DNA of 64,000 nt, from assembly GCA_035711805.1 (NCBI GenBank), contig DASTBV010000059.1, positions 12,902 through 76,901 on the forward strand, written 5' to 3'. Position numbers and translations under genes: made by a program. The stretch comes from Gp6-AA40 sp035711805 (lineage in GTDB: Bacteria; Acidobacteriota; Vicinamibacteria; Vicinamibacterales; UBA2999). Shown in pieces: positions 7,377 to 14,714 of the stretch; the first letter of the stretch is position 1; every line of letters starts with the position of its first letter. The notes beneath the pieces are model-generated. The model had not been told where the DNA came from. It saw only the letters and a list, made by a program, of their open reading frames with translations, and made no database searches.

Positions 7377-9158
7377 CCAAGTCTCTTTCGCCCGGTCGTT
7401 GTGACCAACTGATTCGTAGAGATAGGCCAGGCTCAGCTGCGACGCCAGGTGTCGGGGCGTCGCGCTGAGCACCCGCTCGTGCGCCGCGATCAGCTTCAGC
7501 GCCTCCCCCGTTTGCACGGCCAGCTCGCCATACTTGCGGCCCGCGTACCAGTCATGGAAGAACGATGGATCGCGAGGACCCATGGTCTGGTGACAGCTCA
7601 CCGCGCATCCGCGCCAGGCACCCGCCACCTGGCTGCCGAACTCCACGAACCTCCCGTACCACTCGAGCGCCTCGGCATCGTTGCCTGCGCCCTCGTGCGC
7701 CCATGCGAGCGCCCGGAACATCTGACGCGACCAGTGGTCCTGCATCGTCGGCTGCGGCATTTGTGCGAGCTCCGCAAGCGCCGCCTGCCCGTGCTGCTTT
7801 GCTTCCATGGTCAGACCCACCTCGCGGAGAAGGCTGGCCAGCTGTGCCCGCAGATAGACAGGTTCGGTGCTGACCCGCTCGCCGGTTTGCGCGTCGGTGA
7901 GCGCTGACCGGAGCTCGGTGACGAAATCAGACAGCAGGAGACGACGGCTGAGCGTTCGAACCTGTTCGTCGGACGACCTGCGCGCGGCCCGGCGGACGAT
8001 CGGCTCCACGTACCGTCCCTCGGCGCGCAGCCGCGCAAAGGCACGGTCTCTCACGTCTGCGCTCGGCGACGCGAGGTCCCGGATCGCCGTCTCTGCGCGC
8101 CGCTCGCGCGCGGCGTCGAGCAGCTCCACCCGGCCGACCATGACGCGCACGAGCTGCTCCGGCGCCGGAGTCACGCGCATCGGGATGAAGCGATCGGTCC
8201 ACGACTGCGGCAGGACGAAGAGCACGCGGACGCCGTCCGTCTTGAAGTAGCTGCTCTTCCACGTGTTGACCATCGCCTGCGCCTCTTTCCTGTACAGGCC
8301 GCTGGCAACCAGGCGGCTCTCGACGTCGGCGGAGATCGTATCGACGAACCGATCGAGCGGCAGGGAGCCGGTCATCGACGGCACGGCTTTCTCGAGCGAG
8401 CCGTCCTGTGTCAGAGCCGGAGCGTAGGAATAGGCGCCGCGACCGTCTTGAACGTTCAGGATGAACAGGTGCTGCAGCCCCTCGCCCTCGGACGTCGATG
8501 CGGTGATGCGTCCCTCGCCCAGACGCACCTGAATCGGCAGCGGCACCTCGCCCAGGCCCCGATAGAAGATGAACCGCTCCCATTGCTCCGCCGGACGCGG
8601 CCGCGTCTGATTCGACCCGACCACGTACGCGGCATCGACGTCGCGTGCGTAGTTCCACAGTGTGGCGCTGCCCGTGGCCGGCGGCTCGTTGTGCTTCAGG
8701 TTCGCCGGCCGGACCATCACGTCCCACGAAATGCGGCCGTTACGAGTACGCGGCGGCGAGCCTGTCTGGACGAGCCCGGGTGCAACCGCCACGGCCTGCG
8801 GGTACCACTGGGTCCACAGACCGGTCGGGAACCCGACCTCGACCTGCACACGCTGCACCTGCGGCGTGTAGAAGTAGATCACCGGCGTTTCGCTCTTGAT
8901 GCGTGACATCGGGAGGCGAAGCTGATCCGTGCTCCGGGCGTGGACGAACGACGGCAGCGCATGCTCCTCGTGGTACATGCCGTCGAGCGACACGCCGTCG
9001 GAGCCGTTCATGGCCAGGAACGTCCCCCACTCGTGGACGACCAGGCCCGACGGGCCGCTCGGGGCCGCCCTTCGACTCGCTGTCGCTCGCTCAGGGCTGG
9101 CCCAGACACCGATGGTGATGACGGACAGAACGGAGGTGATCAGAATGCTCAGCTTCAC
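7359..9158 (-). CDS. Secreted HEWGTF-motif protein with C-terminal helical repeats
   Basis: A 599-residue protein. GTG 9158 is preferred because AGGAG lies eight bases before it; GTG 9185 would add nine residues. A signal peptide (VKLSILITSVLSVITIGVWA) is followed by VHEWGTFLAMNGSDG, a sequence opening found in uncharacterised secreted proteins of acidobacteria and related groups. The N-terminal 330 residues look beta-rich; from about residue 420 the sequence turns into TPR-like helices (LASLLREVGLTMEAKQHGQAAL, YLYESVGHNDRAKETW). No catalytic residues are recognised. Possibly an envelope scaffold; function unknown. Confidence 0.75.
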   Translation of the reverse strand: MKLSILITSVLSVITIGVWASPERATASRRAAPSGPSGLVVHEWGTFLAMNGSDGVSLDGMYHEEHALPSFVHARSTDQLRLPMSRIKSETPVIYFYTPQVQRVQVEVGFPTGLWTQWYPQAVAVAPGLVQTGSPPRTRNGRISWDVMVRPANLKHNEPPATGSATLWNYARDVDAAYVVGSNQTRPRPAEQWERFIFYRGLGEVPLPIQVRLGEGRITASTSEGEGLQHLFILNVQDGRGAYSYAPALTQDGSLEKAVPSMTGSLPLDRFVDTISADVESRLVASGLYRKEAQAMVNTWKSSYFKTDGVRVLFVLPQSWTDRFIPMRVTPAPEQLVRVMVGRVELLDAARERRAETAIRDLASPSADVRDRAFARLRAEGRYVEPIVRRAARRSSDEQVRTLSRRLLLSDFVTELRSALTDAQTGERVSTEPVYLRAQLASLLREVGLTMEAKQHGQAALAELAQMPQPTMQDHWSRQMFRALAWAHEGAGNDAEALEWYGRFVEFGSQVAGAWRGCAVSCHQTMGPRDPSFFHDWYAGRKYGELAVQTGEALKLIAAHERVLSATPRHLASQLSLAYLYESVGHNDRAKETWLSLAR

Positions 9159-9220
9159 GGGCGTGCTCCTGCCCGTTGGACGCACGACCGCTGTTATTTC
9201 TTCACTGACACTATTGATCC

Positions 9221-9249
9221 TTGACCCGCGAAGGGCCGGCGGGAAGAAT
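9221..9249 (+). promoter_or_regulatory. Possible promoter before the small secreted protein at 9330
   Basis: TTGACC (9221-9226), a 17-base spacer, then AAGAAT (9244-9249). The upstream hexamer and the CCG after it recur in the candidate promoter at 9845, which hints at shared control of the two small secreted proteins. The -10 match is weak. Confidence 0.3.
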
Positions 9250-9329
9250 CCAGGGTCGCGGGGAGTTAAGGCAATGTAGACGTATCACCAGCGCGCGGGG
9301 CGGGGGCAACCACGCGAGGAGGTCCACTC

Positions 9330-9749
9330 ATGCGTACTTGGTGCTTTCGCACCGTGTTGGGAATCGGCCTGGCGGCCGGCCTCGCGGTGCTCGCCACGCC
9401 TCGATCCGCGGACGCGTTCATCCACGAAATCATCGCTGCTCTGTGCCGAGCCGGCGGCGAGGATGTGGAACCGCCCGGCCAGTCCGATCCGACATCGCCG
9501 GCGTTCACACGAGCGCTCATGGCGACAGGGTTCATCGAGTCGACCGAGTTCATCGACAACCCCTCTCCCGCGGATGACACGATGATCATCCATTTCGATG
9601 TCTCGGTTCCCAACTCGAAGTTCAGATCTGCAGGGTTCGATCTGACGATTGAGGACGGCGCCGGGCCAGGCGTCGACCTCGTACTGAGTCCGTTGCCTGT
9701 TCCAAATATGAACTTCCCGGCTCACGCCAACTGCCACAATCTGAGGTGA
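9330..9749 (+). CDS. Small secreted protein of unknown family
   Basis: A 139-residue protein with a strong ribosome binding site (GAGGAGG) before ATG 9330. The signal peptide runs to about residue 29 (SADA). The mature 110 residues hold two cysteines (IIAALCRAGG near the N-terminus and HANCHNLR at the C-terminus), which could form one disulfide, and a central beta-rich stretch (MIIHFDVSVPNSK, FDLTIEDG). I do not recognise a family. It lies 190 bases before the double-glycine-leader-like protein at 9940 and may be part of the same secretion cluster. Confidence 0.65.
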   Translation: MRTWCFRTVLGIGLAAGLAVLATPRSADAFIHEIIAALCRAGGEDVEPPGQSDPTSPAFTRALMATGFIESTEFIDNPSPADDTMIIHFDVSVPNSKFRSAGFDLTIEDGAGPGVDLVLSPLPVPNMNFPAHANCHNLR

Positions 9750-9844
9750 GCGGCGGACTTCGTGGGGCGAGCTCGCCGAAGCCTTGGCGCAGGCGGCTCG
9801 CCTCGCGAACCCGCAGGTTTCGCGCCACAGGCCTGCCCATAGGG

Positions 9845-9873
9845 TTGACCCGGGTCACAACTGGCACTTATGG
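9845..9873 (+). promoter_or_regulatory. Possible promoter of the C39 secretion cluster
   Basis: TTGACC (9845-9850), 17-base spacer, TTATGG (9868-9873), leaving a leader of about 60 bases before ATG 9940. The -35 and next bases match the candidate at 9221. Confidence 0.35.
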
Positions 9874-9939
9874 CCCTTGACGCCCCCATGAAGCGCCGGA
9901 AACAATCGTCGGCTGCGGGGAAGAGAGGGTATCGGTTTG

Positions 9940-10347
9940 ATGCGCACCAAAGGATGGTATTCAGCGGGGTTGGTCGCGCTGGCGCTGGCTGTTGCGCCGG
10001 CCATGCTGTCCGCCTCGGACAACGAAACTGCGGTGAAGGATCAGAAAGTCTCAACGGCGAAGTTCACCGCGTTGAAAGGCGTGAAGGCCGCGCCCATGTC
10101 GTCGAATGAACTCAAGACGGTCAAGGGTCAGCACGTGCACTTCGTCACAATCAGCAACGGCAAGCTGCACCTTGCGGGGGACATCAAGACCGAAAACAAT
10201 TGGTCGAACGAGTGGGGCGGCACTGACGGCCATGCAGTAGCGCCCTCGTACAAGGGTCTCTGTGTGGCACACGGAAATGGATCGATTTTCATTCCAACGG
10301 GCCCCCCAGGGACACCAGTAACGCTTCAGTGCCCGGCCGGGTCGTAA
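9940..10347 (+). CDS. Sec-exported protein with an embedded double-glycine-type leader motif
   Basis: A 135-residue protein; ATG 9940 follows GAAGAGAGGG. Residues 1-25 form a Sec signal (LVALALAVAPAMLSA). After about 27 polar residues comes M53-SSNELKTVKG-Q64. Against the double-glycine leader consensus (L/M at -12, S -11, E -8, L -7, I/V -4, G -2, G/A/S -1) every position fits except Gln at -1. The downstream 71 residues are Gly/Asn/His-rich with two cysteines (GLCVAHGNG, TLQCPAGS). The next gene is a secreted C39 peptidase, the class that cuts such leaders. This suggests a precursor matured outside the cytoplasm. No database family is recognised; that it is the C39 substrate is inference. 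Confidence 0.7.
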   Translation: MRTKGWYSAGLVALALAVAPAMLSASDNETAVKDQKVSTAKFTALKGVKAAPMSSNELKTVKGQHVHFVTISNGKLHLAGDIKTENNWSNEWGGTDGHAVAPSYKGLCVAHGNGSIFIPTGPPGTPVTLQCPAGS

Positions 10348-10367
10348 CGCAAACGCGTATCTAAGGC

Positions 10368-11114
10368 GTGCGGCGGGCGTCTCGACGCCCGTCGCAGTTA
10401 CGTCTCGTGCACCGCCTCTATCCTTTCCTGCTCGTCTGGGGCGCCATCGCCCTGACAGCCACTGGTCTGTCCGCGCAGATCACCATCGGTGCAAGCGGCC
10501 TGCGTGCTGATCGACCGATGCGGTCGATGAAAGACCTGCGCGATGCGGGCGTCGTCAAGCAGCGCTTCGACTTCTCCTGTGGCGCGGCGGCGCTAGCCAC
10601 GATGCTCCGCTACGGCTTCGGCGACGAGGTGACCGAGCGCCAGATACTCGTCGATCTCTTCACGGGCCTCTCGGACGACGACAAGCGTACGGCAGAGCGC
10701 ACCGGCTTCTCGCTGCTCGATCTGCAGCGCGTCGCCCGGACACGCGGCTATGAAGCCGAGGGTTTCAGGCTGGAGCCTGGAGAGCTGCCGATGCTCGCCG
10801 GCCCGGTCATCGTGTTCATCGAGCCGCGCGGCTACAAGCATTTCGCGGTGCTGCGCGGAATCCGCGGCGACCGCGTCTACCTGGCTGACCCGTCACGCGG
10901 AAACATCCGCATGCCGGTGCACGCCTTCCTCGATTCGTGGCTGCAGGACGACCGCAGAGGGATCATCTTCGCGATCGAACCGAAATCCGGTGCGCCCGGC
11001 AACGTGCCGACGGCGCTCGCCGCCGTCGCGCCCGCCGGCCGCCCGGAGATCATCGCCGTGCGCGAGCTGCTGGCCATCGGCGGCGCGCTGCGGCCGCCGC
11101 AACCCTCCAGATAA
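10368..11114 (+). CDS. Secreted C39-family (double-glycine-type) cysteine peptidase
   Basis: A 248-residue frame from GTG 10368; GTG 10407 (VHRLYPFLLVWG) is an equally good start because the first 13 codons are encoded by a REP-like palindrome. A signal peptide or anchor (FLLVWGAIALTATGLSAQ) shows export. The C39 catalytic set is intact: Cys71 in QRFDFSCGAAALATM, His158 in YKHFAVLRG and Asp174 in YLADPSRGN. It lacks the ABC-transporter part of bacteriocin exporters, so it acts as a free periplasmic peptidase. It stands directly behind the leader-bearing protein and three bases before the outer-membrane protein gene, so the three probably work together. Confidence 0.88.
   Translation: MRRASRRPSQLRLVHRLYPFLLVWGAIALTATGLSAQITIGASGLRADRPMRSMKDLRDAGVVKQRFDFSCGAAALATMLRYGFGDEVTERQILVDLFTGLSDDDKRTAERTGFSLLDLQRVARTRGYEAEGFRLEPGELPMLAGPVIVFIEPRGYKHFAVLRGIRGDRVYLADPSRGNIRMPVHAFLDSWLQDDRRGIIFAIEPKSGAPGNVPTALAAVAPAGRPEIIAVRELLAIGGALRPPQPSR
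10370..10401 (-). repeat. REP-like palindrome between precursor and C39 gene
   Basis: Read on the minus strand: head GTAA, then an almost perfect palindrome with arms GCGACGGGCGTC and GACGCCCGCCGC. It resembles the GTAG-headed REPs but with a changed head. It lies between the precursor stop and the likely start of the C39 gene and could slow transcription or shield the upstream message. Confidence 0.5.
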
Positions 11115-11117
11115 TCG

Positions 11118-11999
11118 ATGTCCAAGCCGCTGATCGCGATAGTCTGCCTCCTGTTCTGTACGGCGCCTGCGTTCGCTCAGGAACAGGAGAAGCCGATCGG
11201 CGAAGCGCCGGAAGAGCGTGATGCGGACGACATCTTCCTGCGCGGCCAGCGGGTGCTGCTCGGTGCAGGCGATGTCGTCTTCGACGTTGGGCAGTTCTAT
11301 TCGCGCAGCGACACACTTCAGCTGGCACTCGCCGGTGGTGCTCTGCAGCTGGCGACCCAGGAAGTGTCAATCCTGACCACGGTGCTCGTTGGACGCGTCG
11401 GGCTGTGGAACGAGACGGAACTTTACGCGGGTGGGTCTTTTCATCACCTCGAGACGAGGATTGTGACGGCTGCCGCCGCGGACCTCGCGGCAGATGGGCG
11501 GAACCTGGTAGGCGATCTCACTGTGGGCGTCCGGCGGACGCTGCTGCGCGAGGCGGCGGGGCGGCCGGACATCATCGCCTCCGTCGATGCGGTGATCCCG
11601 ACCGACGACGACCGCGGCTACGCGCTGGGCGGAGGCGTGTCGTTCGTGAAGAGCATCGACCCTGTCGTGTTGTTCGCCGGTGCGAGCTATGGGCACGGAC
11701 TCCGCCGGAATCTGCCCGACGGCGGGCGTCTGCCGTCGAGACACTCGTTCGCCGTGTCGCTCGGCTACGGGCTGGCGCTCAACGACACGATCGCCATCAG
11801 CACCGCCGCAGCGGGAGTGTTCACTCGGGCCCGGGTGTTCGAGAACATTCCATCAGGTCAATCGGAGTCGTTCAGCCTGCGGTTCGCGCTGACGTCCGCG
11901 CTGACGGGAGGACTCTATATCGAGCCGTCCGTGACGGTGGGACTGAGCGGGCCGGGCCAGAGCTTCACGATGGGCGTGACAATGCCGCTCGCGTTCTGA
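11118..11999 (+). CDS. Outer-membrane beta-barrel protein, transporter-like
   Basis: A 293-residue protein with a Sec signal (residues 1-20, cut after AFAQ). The rest is alternating beta-strand pattern with aromatic girdle residues (LYAGGSFHHLETRI, VSLGYGLALNDTIAIST, LYIEPSVTVGLSGPGQSFTMGVTMPLAF); the terminal Phe fits BamA-dependent barrels. It resembles the broad transporter/MetA-pathway barrel class. It starts three bases after the C39 gene and is thus co-translated. An outer-membrane exit for a C39-processed product is the simplest reading, but that is inference. Confidence 0.75.
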   Translation: MSKPLIAIVCLLFCTAPAFAQEQEKPIGEAPEERDADDIFLRGQRVLLGAGDVVFDVGQFYSRSDTLQLALAGGALQLATQEVSILTTVLVGRVGLWNETELYAGGSFHHLETRIVTAAAADLAADGRNLVGDLTVGVRRTLLREAAGRPDIIASVDAVIPTDDDRGYALGGGVSFVKSIDPVVLFAGASYGHGLRRNLPDGGRLPSRHSFAVSLGYGLALNDTIAISTAAAGVFTRARVFENIPSGQSESFSLRFALTSALTGGLYIEPSVTVGLSGPGQSFTMGVTMPLAF

Positions 12000-12009
12000 T
12001 GAACGGCCG

Positions 12010-12033
12010 GTCCGCCTCCAAGGCGGACACTAC
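12010..12033 (-). repeat. GTAG-headed REP, subfamily A
   Basis: Minus-strand head GTAG, stem GTCCGCCT/CGGAGGCGGAC-like palindrome, one extra base in the loop. First of two direct copies between two convergent genes. Confidence 0.82.
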
Positions 12034-12045
12034 GTAATTGGGCCG

Positions 12046-12068
12046 GTCCGCCTCAAGGCGGACACTGC
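12046..12068 (-). repeat. Degenerate REP, subfamily A (head GCAG)
   Basis: Second copy 36 bases after the first, same orientation, stem GTCCGCC/GGCGGAC with a shortened loop and head GCAG in place of GTAG. The pair fills the gap between the convergent barrel and phosphatase genes and may end both transcripts. Confidence 0.75.
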
Positions 12069-12072
12069 GTCG

Positions 12073-14709
12073 CTACACGGCGCGGACGACGAGAAGGGTC
12101 ATGTCGTCGTGCTGTGGCGCACCGGCGACGAACGCGTCGGCCGCATTCATCAACTTTTCGATCAGCGTGCCCGCGGGCGCCGCACGCGCCGGTCCGACCG
12201 CGGCCATCATGCGATCTTCACCCCACTCTTCGTTGGCGGCGTTCATCGCCTCGCTGATACCGTCGGTGTAGGCGACCAGGACGTCGCCGGCCGTAAGCGT
12301 GACGGTGCCCTGCTGATAGGTGCAGTCCTCGATCAGGCCGATCACGGGTCCGCCTGTGTCGAGCCGGTCAACCTGCGCATCGATGGCCCCCCGGCGGAAC
12401 AACATCGGCGGATTGTGACCGGCGTTCACGTAGGTCAGCACCCGCGTTGTCAGGTCGAGCTCGCCGTAGAAGAACGTGGCGTAGCGATTCGCGGCGGAGC
12501 TCTCGTACACCAGCATGTTCAGGTTCCGCATCACCTCCGTCAGATCGGCCTGGTGATGAATGGTCTGGGCACCTCGCAAATACGCCCGCAGCGACGCCAT
12601 CAGCAGCGCAGCGGGAATCCCCTTGCCGGACACGTCTCCGATCGCGATCCCCAGCAGTGTCCTGGACAGCGGGATGAAGTCGTAATAGTCGCCGCCGACG
12701 CCGAGCGCCGCCCTGCACGTGCCCGCATAGTCGAGGCCGCCGATCGGCGGGAACTCCTGCGGCAGCAGGCGCTGCTGCACGTCGCGCGCGATTTCGATGT
12801 CGCGCGCCTGCTTTGCGCGCGCCGCCACCTCGGCGGCCACAGCGGCCGTCAGCCGGCCGTTCTCGAGCGCAAGTCCGGTCTGCGCTGCCACCGAGTCGAG
12901 CAGTCGAATGTCCGTCTTGGAGAACGGCTCCTCCGACTGCTTCGGCCCCAGACTCATGATCCCGAGGATCTTCTCGTTGAGCGACAGCGGCAGCAGCAGC
13001 TCCGGCTCCAGCGTCTCGAGGGCACGCCGCTCATCCCCCGTCGTCAACTGCACCCACGAATCCGCATCGTCAAAGCGCACCAGCGCGTGCTGCTGTTTGC
13101 GCAGCCGCGACACGGTCACGCCGCCCGAGGGGATAGCGACCGCCGGCGGCTCTCCGTACCCGAGCGCGAACGCCGGCTGCAGGGCGCCTTCGTCATCCAG
13201 CAGAATGGCGATGCGCGGTATGTGGAGCGATTCGGCGATTCGCGTGGCGACCGTCTCGAGGAGCGGCCGGGTTTCGACCATCGTCCGCACCTTGGCCGCA
13301 AGATCGCTGAGGATGGCGTCCGCTTCGTAGGCCTCCCGGAAGAACCGGCGATCGACCCAGCGGCGAAGCCGATCCGCGAATCGCCCGCCGAGCGCCGCAA
13401 CGGCCGCCAATCCCACGACCACGATCGCGACGCTCGGAACTCCAGCGTTGGACGCCGTCAGCAACGTGGTCGCAGCGATCGTGGCCCCCACCAGAAGTGC
13501 GATTTGAATGACGCGGATCCCGCCGCGGGCGAGGACATATTGCAGGCCCTGCCGGATGACCACGCGCACATCCATCGCGCGGTGGACGACGATGACGTAG
13601 GCGAGCGTCAGCGGGAAGACGAGCACCATCGTGAACAGCGGCAGGTAGGACCACGGTGGAGGGGTGTATTCGAATCTCCCGGCGAGGACGACGATGAGCA
13701 GCGCCATGACGAATGGCACCGCTCCCGCGAACAGCAGCATCAGACGCCGGCGCGCGTCCCGGCTCGGTGCCGCGAACGCTTTCCATCCAAGCGATCCCGC
13801 GCAGATGACAATGGCCACGAAACTGACGAAGCCGCCGAAGTCGCCTTCGACGCCGGTGAGAAGCTGGATCGGGCGTGAGACGTACTGCCGCGCCCACGCC
13901 AGGTGATGCGTCCACAGGCCGACGCTGATCCCTAACAACGTGGTGACCAGCACCAGATAACCGACAACGATCCACTTCACCCACGGGAACCGCCTGTCGA
14001 GCGGCAGCCGTTCCGGGAAGACGATGCCGAAGAGCAGGAGCGCGGGCGCCAGCAGCCCCGAGCGGAAGGCGGTAAAACCGGCAAGGAACGCCGGAAAGGT
14101 TCCCTCCTGTCCGAACGTCAACTCGGATTCGTTCCCACCGACAAGACTGATCAGCAGCACGAGGAGCAGCCAGGCGGATGGATCGCCGATGCGAGCCGCC
14201 GCGACCCAGAAGCCGAGCGCAATACAGATGACCGGCAGGACGAACACCCGCACGGCAAACGCGGCGTACTCCGAAAAGCTCATCGCGGGATCGCCGGTGC
14301 CGCGAAACGGCCGCAGCTCGATCGACAGTTCTCTGACCGGATCGTTTTGCGGTCCCGGCGTTTTCACCTGCACATTCAGTCGATCGCCGGGCTTCGCCTT
14401 CCGTACCGTGCCGTAGTACACGAAGTAGCCGTCAACAGGACGGCCGTTCACCGCCAGTAATGTGTCGGCGAACTTCATGCCCGCCTTCTCGGCTTCGGGC
14501 TCGAGCGCAACGACGCCCCAATTGGCATCACCGAGATGGAATGGCGCGCGGGCATACTCACGTTCGTGCCGCAGCAGATCGAGGCTGTCGGAGGCGTTGC
14601 GTACGGCGGCCGTCACCGAAAGCAGGAACAGCGCGGCAAGGACGGCATAGGCCAGCGTGTGGCCGCGGCGTCGTGATCCTCTGGTGCTGGCCTCGGCGGG
14701 CACGATCAC
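12073..14709 (-). CDS. Membrane PDZ-GAF-SpoIIE/PP2C protein phosphatase
   Basis: GTG 14709 (or GTG 14703) is chosen; longer frames only overlap the kinase. The 878-residue protein has one N-terminal helix (LAYAVLAALFLLSVTAAV), a PDZ-like domain (about residues 45-115; EPEAEKAGMKFADTLLAVNGR), some seven to nine membrane helices (130-400), a GAF-like domain (about 480-630; SLNEKILGIMSLGPKQ, DSVAAQTGLALENGR) and a C-terminal SpoIIE phosphatase. The metal-binding acidic motifs are present: GVGGDYYDF, GDVSGKGIPAALLM, YTDGISEA and HDDMTLLVV. It begins five bases after the stop of the kinase at 14715, so kinase and phosphatase probably form a signalling pair. Confidence 0.88.
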   Translation of the reverse strand: MIVPAEASTRGSRRRGHTLAYAVLAALFLLSVTAAVRNASDSLDLLRHEREYARAPFHLGDANWGVVALEPEAEKAGMKFADTLLAVNGRPVDGYFVYYGTVRKAKPGDRLNVQVKTPGPQNDPVRELSIELRPFRGTGDPAMSFSEYAAFAVRVFVLPVICIALGFWVAAARIGDPSAWLLLVLLISLVGGNESELTFGQEGTFPAFLAGFTAFRSGLLAPALLLFGIVFPERLPLDRRFPWVKWIVVGYLVLVTTLLGISVGLWTHHLAWARQYVSRPIQLLTGVEGDFGGFVSFVAIVICAGSLGWKAFAAPSRDARRRLMLLFAGAVPFVMALLIVVLAGRFEYTPPPWSYLPLFTMVLVFPLTLAYVIVVHRAMDVRVVIRQGLQYVLARGGIRVIQIALLVGATIAATTLLTASNAGVPSVAIVVVGLAAVAALGGRFADRLRRWVDRRFFREAYEADAILSDLAAKVRTMVETRPLLETVATRIAESLHIPRIAILLDDEGALQPAFALGYGEPPAVAIPSGGVTVSRLRKQQHALVRFDDADSWVQLTTGDERRALETLEPELLLPLSLNEKILGIMSLGPKQSEEPFSKTDIRLLDSVAAQTGLALENGRLTAAVAAEVAARAKQARDIEIARDVQQRLLPQEFPPIGGLDYAGTCRAALGVGGDYYDFIPLSRTLLGIAIGDVSGKGIPAALLMASLRAYLRGAQTIHHQADLTEVMRNLNMLVYESSAANRYATFFYGELDLTTRVLTYVNAGHNPPMLFRRGAIDAQVDRLDTGGPVIGLIEDCTYQQGTVTLTAGDVLVAYTDGISEAMNAANEEWGEDRMMAAVGPARAAPAGTLIEKLMNAADAFVAGAPQHDDMTLLVVRAV

Positions 14710-14714
14710 GCCGT

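Noticed and set aside
9330..9749. Gly-Gly after CRA near the mature N-terminus of the small secreted protein as a second double-glycine leader
   Set aside because: The -4, -7 and -8 positions do not fit the consensus; only the Gly pair matches.
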